Assembly (NCBI GenBank): GCA_038330145.1 | Contig: JBBQNR010000017.1 | Span: 1-48,089 of the forward strand | DNA length: 48,089 nucleotides | Source: JBBQNR01 sp038330145 | GTDB lineage: Bacteria; Actinomycetota; Thermoleophilia; Solirubrobacterales; JBBDJG01 | Direction: 5' to 3' | In this document: positions 23,232 through 32,055 of the stretch, in pieces | Position numbering within the stretch: the stretch's first letter is position 1 | How the letters are laid out: each line of letters starts with the position of its first letter | Notes under the pieces: generated by a model | Database searches by the model: none | The model's input: the letters and a program-made list of their open reading frames with translations, nothing else | What the model was told of the DNA's origin: nothing | Translations under genes and position numbers: made by a program

Positions 23232-24407
23232 CTACCCCTTCAAAAACTTCGCGACGGCCGCCTGCTTTTCGGCTTCGGAGACCTGGAGCGGGTTCGCGCC
23301 CGGGTCGACCGGGCGCAGGATCGTCGGCTTCAGCTCGCCGCCGATCTCGCTGGCGAAGAAGAGGGCCAGCAGCGACGGGCCGCCCATGTCGGAACGCACG
23401 GCGCGCGGAGCGTGCCACGCGGCCCACGGCCAGCGGGGAAACGACCAGGGGCTCAGCACCCGCCCCTTGACCGCCTCCAGGAACTTCTGCTGGCGCCGCG
23501 CGCGCGTCAGGTCCGACTCCTCCGGCGCACAGATGTTCTTGCGGATGCGCACGATGTCGAGCGCCTCCTTACCGTTCAATTTTTCGTCCTGACCGCTCGC
23601 CTTGCAGCGGCGGAAGTTGCCCTTGCAGCCGTAGCGCGGCGTCCGGCCCTCGAACTTCGACACCACGCAGTTGTCGAACTTCATCTTCACGCCGCCGAGC
23701 GCGTCGACGAAGTCGGGGAAGCCCTTGAAGTCGACCAGGATCACGTGGTTGACCTCGACGCCGAGGAACTGCTTCACGGTTTTGATCATCAGCGGCGTGC
23801 CGCCGTAGGCGAAGGCGCCGTTGATCTTCTCCGCACCGTGGCCGGGGATGTTCGCCAGCGTGTCGCGCGGGATCGACAGCCGCGACGCCTTGCCGCCGCC
23901 GTAGCGCATCAGCATGATCGTGTCGGCGCGGCTCGGTCCCTGATCGCCCGGCCGGCGATCGGACCCCAGCACCAGGATGTTGTTGGCGCTCGTGAGCATG
24001 TTGCCGCCGTCGTCCAGCTCCCGCTTGACCCGATCGGGCATCTTGCCGGCCTGGATCTGGGCGCTGATCATGAACAGCGTCAGGCTCAGCAGCGTCCATC
24101 CGACGATGAACACCACCACGCCCACCAGCACCCGCTTCCAGGTCCAGCGTCGCGGGCCGCGCTCCTTCGGCGGCTCGAGGATCGTCCGTTCGGGCGGCCG
24201 TGGCGGCGCAGCGACGCCACCGGCCCCCGCGGCCCCCGCACCGGGCGCGACCCCCGCCCCGGCCCCGGGATCCCGCCCCGCCGGCGTTCGCGGCGGCGCC
24301 GTGACCCCGGCCTCGGGCGGCTGGAAGCGGCCGCCATCCCGGTGTAGGAGCCGGTTCAGGAATCCTGGCCGCGACCGATATACGCGGTATTCCGGTTTTT
24401 CTGCCAT
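23232..24407 (-). CDS. LCP family (LytR-CpsA-Psr) protein
   Basis: 391 aa. A cytosolic Pro/Ala/Gly-rich N-terminus (about 90 residues) precedes one membrane span (RVLVGVVVFIVGWTLLSLTL). The extracytoplasmic LCP domain follows: NILVLGSDRRPGDQGPSRAD, TIMLMRYGGGKASRLSIPRD, GHGAEKINGAFAYGGTPLMI, VDFKGFPDFVDALGGV, and later RIRKNICAPEESDLTRARRQ. The conserved Asp/Arg residues of the pyrophosphate-binding site (SDRR, ADTIML, SIPRDT) are present. LCP enzymes attach polymers to peptidoglycan. TAGCCC stands 7 nt before the ATG, a near-fit to the leaderless pattern seen elsewhere here. Confidence 0.9.
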   Translation of the reverse strand: MAEKPEYRVYRSRPGFLNRLLHRDGGRFQPPEAGVTAPPRTPAGRDPGAGAGVAPGAGAAGAGGVAAPPRPPERTILEPPKERGPRRWTWKRVLVGVVVFIVGWTLLSLTLFMISAQIQAGKMPDRVKRELDDGGNMLTSANNILVLGSDRRPGDQGPSRADTIMLMRYGGGKASRLSIPRDTLANIPGHGAEKINGAFAYGGTPLMIKTVKQFLGVEVNHVILVDFKGFPDFVDALGGVKMKFDNCVVSKFEGRTPRYGCKGNFRRCKASGQDEKLNGKEALDIVRIRKNICAPEESDLTRARRQQKFLEAVKGRVLSPWSFPRWPWAAWHAPRAVRSDMGGPSLLALFFASEIGGELKPTILRPVDPGANPLQVSEAEKQAAVAKFLKG

Positions 24408-24482
24408 CTGGAGAGGGCTACGAGCGCGGGCGCTGGAGTCCTTTCGACCCCGGGGTTCGGCCTAGTCGGCCCGTAGCCTTTT

Positions 24483-24488
24483 TATAGT
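24483..24488 (+). promoter_or_regulatory. -10 box TATAGT, leaderless start of ROK kinase gene
   Basis: TATAGT is followed by 7 nt and GTG 24496. An upstream GTG at 24487 overlaps the box itself and so cannot be in the transcript. Confidence 0.5.
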
Positions 24489-24495
24489 GACGGAT

Positions 24496-25470
24496 GTGGC
24501 AGCCAGCGGGCGCAAGGTAATCGGGATGGATCTCGGCGGCACAAAGCTGCTCGCCGGGGCCATCGACGAGCAGCTCGGCGTGCACATGTCCGCCTACCGC
24601 GTCGTCGATCAGCTCGACCAGAAGCAGCTCCTGGTCGCGATCTCCGACGCCGTCGAGGAGATCCGCGAGAAGTGCCCCGACGTCGAGGCGGTCGGCTTCG
24701 GCATCCCCTGCCTGATCGACCAGATCTCCGGCGTCGCCGTGATGTCGGTGAACCTGCCGCTGAGCGACCTTCCCTTTCGCGACATGATGAGCGAGCGGCT
24801 CGGGCTGCCGGTCTTCATCGACAACGACGCCAACGTCGCCACCCTGGTGGAGGCACGCCACGGAGCCGCAAAGGGATCCGACCATGTGATCGGGCTCACG
24901 ATCGGCACCGGCATCGGCGGCGGCATGGTGCTCGACGGTCGCGTCTACCGCGGCTCGGTCGGCGCTGCCGGCGAGCTCGGGCACATGGTCGTCGACGAGG
25001 ACGGGCCGCCCTGTCAGGGCAACTGCCCCAACCGCGGCTGCCTGGAGGCCGTCGCCTCGGGGCGCGCGATGGGTCGCGAGGGACTGCTCGCCGCGCAGCA
25101 GGAGCCCGACTCCGCGCTCGGCGCGGCGCTCGCGGACGGCCTCGAGATCACGGGTCAGTTCGTGACCGACCTCGCCCACGAGGGCGACGAGCTGGCACGC
25201 ATGGTGATCGGCCAGATCGGGCGCAAGCTCGGCGTCGGCCTCGCCAACATCGCCAACATCTTCAACCCCGAGATGATCGTGCTCGGCGGCGGTGCGATGG
25301 CCGCCGGCGATCTGATTCTGCTTCCGGCACGCGATGAGATGGAGCGCCGCGCCCTGCGCCCCAGTCGCGACCTCGTGCAGATCATCCGGGCGAGTTTCGG
25401 CGAGGAGGCCGGCATGCTGGGCGCTGCGGTGCTCGCGTTCGACGAGCTGGATCAGCGCGTAGCCGCGTAG
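24496..25470 (+). CDS. ROK family sugar kinase (glucokinase-like)
   Basis: 324 aa from GTG 24496. ATP-binding phosphate-1 motif VIGMDLGGTKLLAGAIDE; sugar-binding and catalytic region LPVFIDNDANVATLVEARHG; LTIGTGIGGGMVLDGRVYRG (phosphate-2); ROK signature with zinc site GAAGELGHMVVDEDGPPCQG, NCPNRGCLEAVASG; NIFNPEMIVLGGGAM (adenosine motif). It phosphorylates glucose or a related sugar in the cytosol. The start is set by the -10 box. It is alone on its strand, divergent from the LCP gene, and followed by a terminator. Confidence 0.9.
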   Translation: MAASGRKVIGMDLGGTKLLAGAIDEQLGVHMSAYRVVDQLDQKQLLVAISDAVEEIREKCPDVEAVGFGIPCLIDQISGVAVMSVNLPLSDLPFRDMMSERLGLPVFIDNDANVATLVEARHGAAKGSDHVIGLTIGTGIGGGMVLDGRVYRGSVGAAGELGHMVVDEDGPPCQGNCPNRGCLEAVASGRAMGREGLLAAQQEPDSALGAALADGLEITGQFVTDLAHEGDELARMVIGQIGRKLGVGLANIANIFNPEMIVLGGGAMAAGDLILLPARDEMERRALRPSRDLVQIIRASFGEEAGMLGAAVLAFDELDQRVAA

Positions 25471-25554
25471 CTCCTCCACTCCGCCGCGCTCCTCCTCCGC
25501 CGCTCTCCTCCGCCGCCGCCGCTCCTCCTCCGCCGCCGCTCCTGCTCGACATAT

Positions 25555-25578
25555 GTGCGAGATCGATCTCGCACTTTT
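25555..25578 (+). terminator. Perfect palindrome plus T-run, terminator after ROK gene
   Basis: GTGCGAGATCGATCTCGCAC is fully self-complementary (8-bp stem, TCGA loop) and runs into TTTT. The rest of the gap 25471-25737 is low-complexity CTCCTCCGCCG and TCTGCTCGG runs without a gene. Confidence 0.7.
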
Positions 25579-25724
25579 GTGGGTAGACCAAACCACGCCA
25601 GGTGGAGCGCATCGGGCACTCCGGATGACGTAAGGGGAGAGAGCGAGGAGCGGCGACCGTAGCCGGAAGGCGAGACCCGGCGCGGTCGCCCCTGCTCTGC
25701 TCTGCTCGGCTCGCTCTGCTCGGA

Positions 25725-25730
25725 TAGCCT
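25725..25730 (+). promoter_or_regulatory. -10 box TAGCCT, leaderless start of rsmI
   Basis: The hexamer is 7 nt before GTG 25738, so transcription should start at the codon. Confidence 0.45.
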
Positions 25731-25737
25731 CGCCCGA

Positions 25738-26559
25738 GTGAGCGCACGGCTCGTCATCTGCCCCACTCCGATCGGCAACCTCGGCGATGTCTCGCTGCGC
25801 GTGCTCGACGCGCTGCGCGCGGCGGACGTGATCGCCTGTGAGGACACGCGCCAGACCCAGAAGCTGCTCAACCACCACGGCATCGACGGTCGCCTCGAGC
25901 CCTACCACGAGCACAACGAGCGCCGGCGCGCCGGCGAGCTGGTGCGCAGGATCGAGCGTGGCGAGACGGTGGCGCTGGTCAGCGACGCCGGAACGCCGGC
26001 GATCTCGGACCCCGGGTACGTGCTCGTGCGGGCCTGTCAAGACGCGGGCCTTCCGGTCGAGGTGCTGCCGGGCCCGACCGCCGCGGTGGCGGCTTTGGTC
26101 GCCTCCGGCCTGCCCGTCGAGCGCTTCCGCTTCGTGGGCTTCCTGCCACGCAAGAAGGGAGAGCTTCGGCAGGAGCTGGAGCGCGGCGAGGAGACGGTCG
26201 TCGCCTTCGAGTCCCCGAGGCGGGTCGGAGCGACGCTGGCGTTGCTGGCCGAGTTCGACCCGGAGCGCCCTGTCGCCGTCTGCCGCGAGCTTACGAAGCT
26301 GCACGAGGAGGTCGCCCGCGGCAGCGCAGCCGAGCTGGCACGCAAGTTCGCCGACGGCGCGCGCGGTGAGGTGACGCTCGTGATCGGGCGGCGCGAGGTG
26401 GAGGCCCAACACGATCTGACCGAGGCCCTCGACGCCGTCGAGACCCTGGTCGAGTCCGGCGCAGGACGGCGCGCGGCCGCCCGGGTCGTCGCTTCCCTGA
26501 CGGGAATCCCGGCGAATCGCCTCTACCGTCCCCCTGACAAAGCGCCGCCACCGGGTTAG
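25738..26559 (+). CDS. rsmI: 16S rRNA (cytidine1402-2'-O)-methyltransferase RsmI
   Basis: 273 aa. The SAM-dependent tetrapyrrole-methylase fold has the RsmI motifs LVICPTPIGNLGDVSLRVLD, IACEDTRQTQKLLNHHGI, ALVSDAGTPAISDPGYVLV, VEVLPGPTAAVAALVASGLP, FRFVGFLPRKKGELR and VAFESPRRVGATLALL. It methylates C1402 in the decoding centre. Length matches the usual 270-290 aa. Leaderless GTG start. Downstream by 10 nt is a methyltransferase gene with its own -10 box. Confidence 0.95.
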   Translation: MSARLVICPTPIGNLGDVSLRVLDALRAADVIACEDTRQTQKLLNHHGIDGRLEPYHEHNERRRAGELVRRIERGETVALVSDAGTPAISDPGYVLVRACQDAGLPVEVLPGPTAAVAALVASGLPVERFRFVGFLPRKKGELRQELERGEETVVAFESPRRVGATLALLAEFDPERPVAVCRELTKLHEEVARGSAAELARKFADGARGEVTLVIGRREVEAQHDLTEALDAVETLVESGAGRRAAARVVASLTGIPANRLYRPPDKAPPPG

Positions 26560-26562
26560 AAT
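26557..26562 (+). promoter_or_regulatory. -10 box TAGAAT, leaderless start of methyltransferase gene
   Basis: TAGAAT overlaps the rsmI stop codon (its last base T26562 apart) and stands exactly 7 nt before GTG 26570. Confidence 0.5.
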
Positions 26563-26569
26563 CGCCGCC

Positions 26570-27409
26570 GTGGATACCGCCGAGTATCGCCAGAAGAGCT
26601 TCGACATCTGGGAGGCAATGGCCGAAGGCTGGGACCGCCGCCGCCAGTGGATGTGGCAGGTCTCCCGCCCGGTCGGCGAGTCGCTGGTTCGAAGGCTCGA
26701 CCCCGAGCCCGGGGAGACCATCCTCGAGCTGGCGTCGGGCCCGGGCGAGACCGGCTTCGTTGTTGCGCGTGAGCTTGGCGACAACGGCAAGCTGATCCAG
26801 ACCGACTTCTCGCCGGAGATGGTCGAGTCCGCGAAACGCGGCGTCAAGGACAACGGGCTCAAGAACGTCGAGGTGCGCGTGATGGACGCGGAGAAGATGG
26901 ACCTCGAGGACGACAGCGTCGACGGCGTGATCTGCCGCTGGGGCTACATGCTGATGGCCGACCCCGCGGCAGCACTGGCGGAGACCCGCCGCGTGCTGCG
27001 CGACGGAGGGCGGCTGTCGTTCTCGGTCTGGGCCGAGGCCGACCGCAATCCCTGGGCTGCGCTGAGCGGAATGACCTTCGTGCAGCAGGGCCACATCCCG
27101 GCCCCCCAGCCCAGCGACCCGGGCATGTTCGCGCTGGGAAGCGACGAGCGCATCGGCGAGCTGGTCACCGATGCCAGTTTCGGCAACGTCGACATCGAGG
27201 AGGTGCCGATCGAGTGGCGCTTCGACGACTTCGACGAGTACTGGAACTTCCTCGGCGAGCTGGCCGGCGCGATCGCGCTCGTGATGAAGACGCTTTCGGA
27301 GCGCGAGCTCGACCAGGCGCGCGAGGCCCTGCAGACCGCTGTCGAGCCGTACCGGTCGAACGGCGGCTACGCCTTCCCGGGCGTCACCAAGAACGTCCTC
27401 GCGAGCTAG
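26570..27409 (+). CDS. Class I SAM-dependent methyltransferase (UbiE-like)
   Basis: 279 aa. Motif I ILELASGPGETGFVVARELG; post-I acidic loop LIQTDFSPEMVESAKRGVKD; motif II area VRVMDAEKMDLEDDSVDGVI; then CRWGYMLMADPAAALAETRR and VLRDGGRLSFSVWAEADRNP, the standard Rossmann methyltransferase order. The N-terminal WEAMAEGWDRRRQWMW segment is like UbiE/Coq5-type enzymes. The substrate is unknown. The gap after it (27410-27486) holds repeats of a CCGCGGTCAGTCGCGCGCG unit. Confidence 0.85.
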   Translation: MDTAEYRQKSFDIWEAMAEGWDRRRQWMWQVSRPVGESLVRRLDPEPGETILELASGPGETGFVVARELGDNGKLIQTDFSPEMVESAKRGVKDNGLKNVEVRVMDAEKMDLEDDSVDGVICRWGYMLMADPAAALAETRRVLRDGGRLSFSVWAEADRNPWAALSGMTFVQQGHIPAPQPSDPGMFALGSDERIGELVTDASFGNVDIEEVPIEWRFDDFDEYWNFLGELAGAIALVMKTLSERELDQAREALQTAVEPYRSNGGYAFPGVTKNVLAS

Positions 27410-27455
27410 CGCTTCCTGCGGTCAGCCGGTGGCGGTCAGGCGCGCGCCGGGCTTG

Positions 27456-27499
27456 CCGCGGTCAGTCGCGCGCGCGGATCCCGCGGTCAGTCGCGCGCG
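27456..27499. repeat. Two copies of a 19-bp repeat at the protease 3' end
   Basis: CCGCGGTCAGTCGCGCGCG occurs at 27456-27474 and 27481-27499. The right copy contains the stop codon of the protease gene on the minus strand; two weaker GCGGTCAG copies lie just to the left (27419, 27432). Confidence 0.6.
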
Positions 27500-28374
27500 G
27501 GTGGGCTGCCGGAGTGCCTGCGGGAGGGACCGGTCGGCTGTGTCGACGGAGCCTCGCGGTACGGGATCGGCACGTACTGCACGGACGGCCGTTGCCGCCC
27601 CACCTGCGGATAGAGGTCCATGAGGTGGAACGCCTCCTCGGGCAGCTCCTTGGAGACCGGCAGCCCGATGTCGGCCAGCGCCTCGAAGGTGAGCGGAAAG
27701 TCATGGGTCCACTGGCCTGAGCTGAGGTCGGTCGCGATCTTCTCCGCGCGCTCCTCGGGAAAGTCGTCGAGCAGCACGTTCTTGACGAACTCCTTCACCT
27801 GCACCTGCGCCTTGCGAGCGATGTCGGCCAGCATCAGCGTCTCGTCGTCGACGTGCTCGATCGGCTTGCGCTCAGCGGCGACGAGGATCGATGCGGCCGG
27901 CCACTGACCGATCTGAGGGTCCACCGGGCCCAGCACGGCGTTGTCGTCCATCACGATCTCGTCGGCCGCGAGCGCCAGCATCGTGCCACCCGACATGGCG
28001 TAGTGGGGCACGATCACGGTCACGCGGGCCGGATGGCGATGGAGCGCCCTTGCGATCTGCTCGGCCGCGAGCACGAGCCCGCCGGGCGTGTGAACGACGA
28101 GGTCGATCGGCACCGTGTCCGGAGTGAGGCGGATCGCGCGCAGCACCTGCTCGGAATCCTCGACGTCGATGAAGCGCCGCAATGGGATGCCGAGGAAGCT
28201 GAGCGCCTCCTGGCGGTGGATGAGCGTGATCACGCGCGAGTTGCGCTTCTGCTCGAGGGAGCGGATGGAGCGGAAGCGCCGCGCCTGCAGCCAGCGCTGC
28301 TGAAGCGGCGGCAGCAGGAACGACAGAAAGAGGAGCAGGAAGATGTAGTCGCTGAGGCCCGGCGCGCCGCTCAC
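27487..28374 (-). CDS. Membrane serine protease of the SDH/ClpP-like family
   Basis: 295 aa from GTG 28374, which has a TATTGT box 7 nt upstream (a longer start at 28455 would be outside the transcript). One N-terminal membrane segment, YIFLLLFLSFLLPPLQQRWL. The ClpP-fold protease domain shows PIDLVVHTPGGLVLAAEQIA and VIVPHYAMSGGTMLALAADE, with the nucleophile Ser in AMSGGTM, then IVMDDNAVLGPVDPQIGQWP. This matches serine-dehydrogenase-proteinase-type (SDH_protease) membrane enzymes, thought to cut membrane or signal-peptide remnants. Substrate not known. Confidence 0.85.
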   Translation of the reverse strand: MSGAPGLSDYIFLLLFLSFLLPPLQQRWLQARRFRSIRSLEQKRNSRVITLIHRQEALSFLGIPLRRFIDVEDSEQVLRAIRLTPDTVPIDLVVHTPGGLVLAAEQIARALHRHPARVTVIVPHYAMSGGTMLALAADEIVMDDNAVLGPVDPQIGQWPAASILVAAERKPIEHVDDETLMLADIARKAQVQVKEFVKNVLLDDFPEERAEKIATDLSSGQWTHDFPLTFEALADIGLPVSKELPEEAFHLMDLYPQVGRQRPSVQYVPIPYREAPSTQPTGPSRRHSGSPPARD

Positions 28375-28381
28375 GGCCGCA

Positions 28382-28387
28382 ACAATA
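28382..28387 (-). promoter_or_regulatory. -10 box TATTGT, leaderless start of serine protease
   Basis: On the minus strand TATTGT, 7 nt, then GTG 28374. Confidence 0.5.
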
Positions 28388-28518
28388 AGCCCCCTCGGTC
28401 TGAAAACAAGCCGCGCGGATGAGAAGCGGGTCGGTGACGAATGGCGCAATGGCACCCGTTGCGGGCCGGGTGTCGCGCTAGGTTCGACTCCGTTTCGCGA
28501 TTTGGCAAGGAGGCTTGC

Positions 28519-29571
28519 ATGGAGCGGCTGTCAGGGAAGACGAGGCTGGGGATCTGTTGCGTGGTGGCGCTCGCGCTGCTCGGGGGGTTGCCGGCACGAG
28601 CAGCAGCAGCGGATTGGGTCTGGCCCGTTCGCGGGCCGGTCATCACGCACTACATAAACGACGACTCGCGCCCGTACGCCGGTGGGATGCATCGCGGCAT
28701 CGACATCGGCGCGCCAGTGGGAACTCCTGTCTCGGCCGCCCGCGCGGGCGAGGTCACGTACGCCGCGCAGCTGGGCTTCTCGGGCCTGACGGTCGCGGTG
28801 AATACGGTCGACGGCGTTCACGTCACCAGCTACCTGCACCTGAGCTCGATCGCGGTCAGGCGAGGCCAGCGCGTCGAGCCGGGCGACCGCATCGGCGAGG
28901 TCGGAGTGAGCGGACGGCGATCGAAGGACGAACCGCATCTGCATTTCGGCGTCCGGGTGGCCGGCAGCGAGCACTCCTACGTGGACCCGCTGACGCTGCT
29001 GCCGCGGGTGGGCGGCGAGCGACCGGGTCCGGCGGCGGAGCCCGCCGCTGCTCCGGTTCCCGTTTGGACCGAGCCGGTGCCCGTGCGGGTGCGAGCCGCG
29101 CCCCGTCGAGCGCGCCCCCACGCAGGTCAATCGCGACCTGCACGCGTGCCTCAGGTGGCGCTACCGGTTCCTGCGCAGGTGCACGCAGAACCGAGGCAGG
29201 TCGGCCTTCAGCCGAGTCCCTCCGTGCGCCATGCTCGCAAGCGCGCGCCGTCGCCTGCCGGACCCGGTGTCAGGACTGCAAGGCGGCATCTCGACCGTGA
29301 GACCTCCGTGCCGCTTCCGCCAAAGCCGCCACACGTGAGCGACTCCCCCGAATCGTTCGCCTGGTGGCGACTGCTGCTCCTTGCCGGCGCAGGGCTGCTG
29401 CTCGCGGCGCTCGGGTGGCGACCGCTGACGCAGCGTTTGCGCAGACGACCGGCCCCAGCGCCGCCTCCCCTCGATGCCGTCGTTCGAGCGGAAGCATTGC
29501 GGCGCCCGGAGGGAGATCCCGCGCCCCGCCCCGCTACTCAGTCCATCGAGCAGGAACTCGCCTCCCTATAG
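28519..29571 (+). CDS. M23-family peptidase with C-terminal membrane anchor
   Basis: 350 aa from ATG 28519 with AAGGAGG six nt upstream (28507-28513). Signal peptide RLGICCVVALALLGGLPARA. The LytM/M23 domain is near residues 40-165: GGMHRGIDIGAPVGTPVSAA (zinc His and Asp), GEVTYAAQLGFSGLTVAVNT, YLHLSSIAVRRGQRVEPGD, EPHLHFGVRV (zinc HxH). A Pro/Arg-rich linker follows, then one membrane helix (WWRLLLLAGAGLLLAALGW) and a short cytosolic tail. It likely cuts peptidoglycan cross-bridges while tethered to the membrane. Confidence 0.85.
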   Translation: MERLSGKTRLGICCVVALALLGGLPARAAAADWVWPVRGPVITHYINDDSRPYAGGMHRGIDIGAPVGTPVSAARAGEVTYAAQLGFSGLTVAVNTVDGVHVTSYLHLSSIAVRRGQRVEPGDRIGEVGVSGRRSKDEPHLHFGVRVAGSEHSYVDPLTLLPRVGGERPGPAAEPAAAPVPVWTEPVPVRVRAAPRRARPHAGQSRPARVPQVALPVPAQVHAEPRQVGLQPSPSVRHARKRAPSPAGPGVRTARRHLDRETSVPLPPKPPHVSDSPESFAWWRLLLLAGAGLLLAALGWRPLTQRLRRRPAPAPPPLDAVVRAEALRRPEGDPAPRPATQSIEQELASL

Positions 29572-29572
29572 T
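29567..29572 (+). promoter_or_regulatory. -10 box TATAGT for metG
   Basis: It overlaps the stop of the M23 gene. Spacing of 12 nt to ATG 29585 predicts a leader of about 5 nt. Confidence 0.4.
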
Positions 29573-29584
29573 CAATGCCCGCCC

Positions 29585-31114
29585 ATGGGCTTCTACGTCA
29601 CCACCCCCATCTACTACGTCAACGCCGAGCCGCACCTCGGCCACGCGTACACGACCATCGCCGCCGACGTGATCGCGCGGCACATGCGACAGCGCGGCGA
29701 GGAAATCTTCTTCCTGACCGGCACCGACGAGCACGGTGAGCCGGTCGCCAACGTCGCCGAGCGCGAGGGGATCAGCCCACGCGAGCTGGCCGACCGCAAC
29801 GTCGTGCATTTCAAGCAGATGGTGGAGCAGATCGACGCCACCAACGACTTCTTCATCCGCACCACCGACCCCGAGCACGAGGCGGCCGTCCAGCGCTTCA
29901 TGCAGCGGGTCTTCGATCGCGGCGACATCTACCAGGGCGTCTATGAGGGCTGGTACTGCCCCAACTGCGCCGACTTCAAGTCCGAGCAGGAGCTGCTGCC
30001 CGGCAACTGCTGCCCGATCCACAAGATTCCGATCGACCGCGTGCGCGAGGAGAACTACTTCTTCCGCCTCTCCGCCTACCAGGAGCGGCTCGAGAAGCTG
30101 TACGCGGAGCAGCCCGACTTCGTGCTGCCGGGAATGCGATTCAACGAGGCGCTCTCGTTCATCAAGCAGGGTCTCGAGGACGTCTCGGTCAGCCGACCCA
30201 AGCTCAAGTGGGGCGTGCCGGTTCCGTGGGACCCGGAGCAGGTCTTCTACGTCTGGTTCGACGCGCTGCTCAACTACTACACCGCGCTCGAGTACGCGCG
30301 CGACGGGGAGGACCTGACCGAGCGCTTCTGGCCGCCCGACCTGCACCTGATCGGCAAGGACATCCTCAAGTTCCACGCGGTGATCTGGCCGGCGTTGCTG
30401 ATGGCAGGCGAGGTCGAGCTTCCGCGCCACCTCTTCATACACGGCTACCTGCTGATGCAGGGCGAGAAGATGTCGAAGACGCTTGGCAACGTGCTCGATC
30501 CCTTCCAGGTGATCGACATGTACGGCGTCGATGCGCTGCGCTACTACTGCTTCCGCGAGGTCAGCTTCGGCCAGGACGGCTCGATCTCTACCGAGGGCTT
30601 CGAGGCCCGCTACAACACCGAGCTCGCAAACGAATACGGCAACCTCGCAAATCGCACGCTGGCGATGATCGGCCGCTACCGCGGCGGCGCGGTGCCTGCG
30701 GCGGAGGTGGATCCCGCGCTTGCGGCCGACTTCGATGGCCTGGCCGACGCGGTCAAAAACCACCTCGACCGCGTCGAGCTGTCGCTCGCGCTGGAGGAGA
30801 TCTGGTCGCGCGGGGTGCGACGGCTGAACCGCTACGTCGAGGAGCAGGCGCCCTGGACCCTGGCCAAGGACGACTCCCAAACCGAGCGCCTGGACCAGGT
30901 GCTGTACTCGCTCGCGGAGGGAATACGCGTCATTTCGGTTCTGCTCCACCCTTACATCCCGCGCGCGGCCGGCCGGCTGCTCGCGGCGCTCGGCCAGCAG
31001 CGCGAGAACGCGCTGGCGCTGGAGAACGCTCGCCCCGGCGCCGTTCCGGGTGGTGCCACGGTGGCAAAGCTGGAACCGCTGTTCCCGCGGGTCGAAGCGG
31101 TCGAGACCGCATAG
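29585..31114 (+). CDS. metG: Methionyl-tRNA synthetase
   Basis: 509 aa from ATG 29585 (MGFYVTTPIYYVNAEPHLGH). Class I motifs: HLGH for HIGH, GEKMSKTLGNVLDPF for KMSKS. The Cys-containing knuckle is EGWYCPNCADFKSEQELLPG followed by NCCPIH. The anticodon-binding domain follows from about residue 350. It has no C-terminal tRNA-binding (Arc1-like) domain, so it is the short type. It charges tRNA-Met and initiates the conserved metG - tatD - rsmA - ispE run. Confidence 0.95.
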   Translation: MGFYVTTPIYYVNAEPHLGHAYTTIAADVIARHMRQRGEEIFFLTGTDEHGEPVANVAEREGISPRELADRNVVHFKQMVEQIDATNDFFIRTTDPEHEAAVQRFMQRVFDRGDIYQGVYEGWYCPNCADFKSEQELLPGNCCPIHKIPIDRVREENYFFRLSAYQERLEKLYAEQPDFVLPGMRFNEALSFIKQGLEDVSVSRPKLKWGVPVPWDPEQVFYVWFDALLNYYTALEYARDGEDLTERFWPPDLHLIGKDILKFHAVIWPALLMAGEVELPRHLFIHGYLLMQGEKMSKTLGNVLDPFQVIDMYGVDALRYYCFREVSFGQDGSISTEGFEARYNTELANEYGNLANRTLAMIGRYRGGAVPAAEVDPALAADFDGLADAVKNHLDRVELSLALEEIWSRGVRRLNRYVEEQAPWTLAKDDSQTERLDQVLYSLAEGIRVISVLLHPYIPRAAGRLLAALGQQRENALALENARPGAVPGGATVAKLEPLFPRVEAVETA

Positions 31115-31126
31115 ATCGCAGCCGGC

Positions 31127-32041
31127 TTGACCCCTCGCCAGATCGCCATGTTCGTGGGCGTCTCGGCGATCTGGGGAGGCTCGTATCTGCAGATCAAGAT
31201 CGCAATCGACGGGCTCGACCCCTCGATGGTCGTGTTCGCGCGCGTCGGGCTCGCGGCGCTGATCCTCTACTTCGCCGTGCGAATGCGCGAGGACCACGAC
31301 CGCGCATTGCGATTCGTTCGCCAGCACCCCGGGCGCATACTGACGTTGGGACTGCTCAGCATCACGATTCCGTTCATGCTGATCAGCTACGGCGAGACGC
31401 AGATCAGCTCCGGGCTGACCGGCGTCCTGGTCTCGCCGGGACCACTGTTCGTGGCGCTGTTCGCGCCCTTCCTCGATCCCAGTGAGCGCGTGGACAGCCG
31501 CGGAGCCGTCGGGCTCCTGATCGGTTTCGCGGGAGTCGTGCTGCTGCTCGGGGTGGACACCGTGCACGACCTCGGTCAGTTCCTCGGCGCGCTGGCCGTG
31601 CTCGGCGCCGCCTGCAGTTATGGGCTCGGAGCGATGTACGCGAAGACTAGGTTCTCGGGCGCCGGCGTGCCGCCAATCGTGATCAGCTTCGTTTCCTGCG
31701 TCGCGGCCGCGGCACTGACCTTCGTGCCGGCCGTTGCCACTCTGCCGGGCTCCAGCCCCGACCTGGGAGAAATCGCGGCCGTGGTCAGCCTGGGAGTGAT
31801 CGGAACGGCGCTCGCGTTCGTGCTCTACTTCTCGCTGATCGCCGAGACCGGCGCGGGCAGGGCCGCGCTGGTCGGGTATGCAATGCCGCCGATCGCGCTC
31901 GCCTACGGAGCCGTCCTGCTCGACGAGGCGGTGACCGGAGCCGCGATCGCCGGCCTGGTCCTGATCATGGTCGGCATCACGCTCGCGGGCCGGAAGCGGC
32001 AGGCGGAGGAGATCGTGGCGGTGCCTCCCGAGCCCATCTGA
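31127..32041 (+). CDS. EamA/DMT-family transporter
   Basis: 304 aa from TTG 31127, 12 nt after metG. About ten membrane segments in two EamA repeats; e.g. AMFVGVSAIWGGSYLQIKIA, MVVFARVGLAALILYFAV, ISSGLTGVLVSPGPLFVALF, then ALAVLGAACSYGLGAMYAK and GYAMPPIALAYGAVLLDEAV. Family members export metabolites such as amino acids, purines or drugs; the substrate cannot be inferred. It interrupts the metG-tatD neighbourhood seen in related genomes. Confidence 0.9.
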   Translation: MTPRQIAMFVGVSAIWGGSYLQIKIAIDGLDPSMVVFARVGLAALILYFAVRMREDHDRALRFVRQHPGRILTLGLLSITIPFMLISYGETQISSGLTGVLVSPGPLFVALFAPFLDPSERVDSRGAVGLLIGFAGVVLLLGVDTVHDLGQFLGALAVLGAACSYGLGAMYAKTRFSGAGVPPIVISFVSCVAAAALTFVPAVATLPGSSPDLGEIAAVVSLGVIGTALAFVLYFSLIAETGAGRAALVGYAMPPIALAYGAVLLDEAVTGAAIAGLVLIMVGITLAGRKRQAEEIVAVPPEPI

Positions 32042-32055
32042 GCCCTGCGCTCCCG

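Noticed and set aside
24418..26862. 814-codon open frame on the minus strand
   Set aside because: It lies opposite the ROK kinase, rsmI and methyltransferase genes, which have clear motifs; the product is His/Arg/Ala-rich with no domain.
28436..28505. tRNA-like stretch with ATGGCGCAATGGC and GGTTCGACTCC
   Set aside because: The T-stem does not pair, the anticodon loop has the wrong size and there is no acceptor stem.
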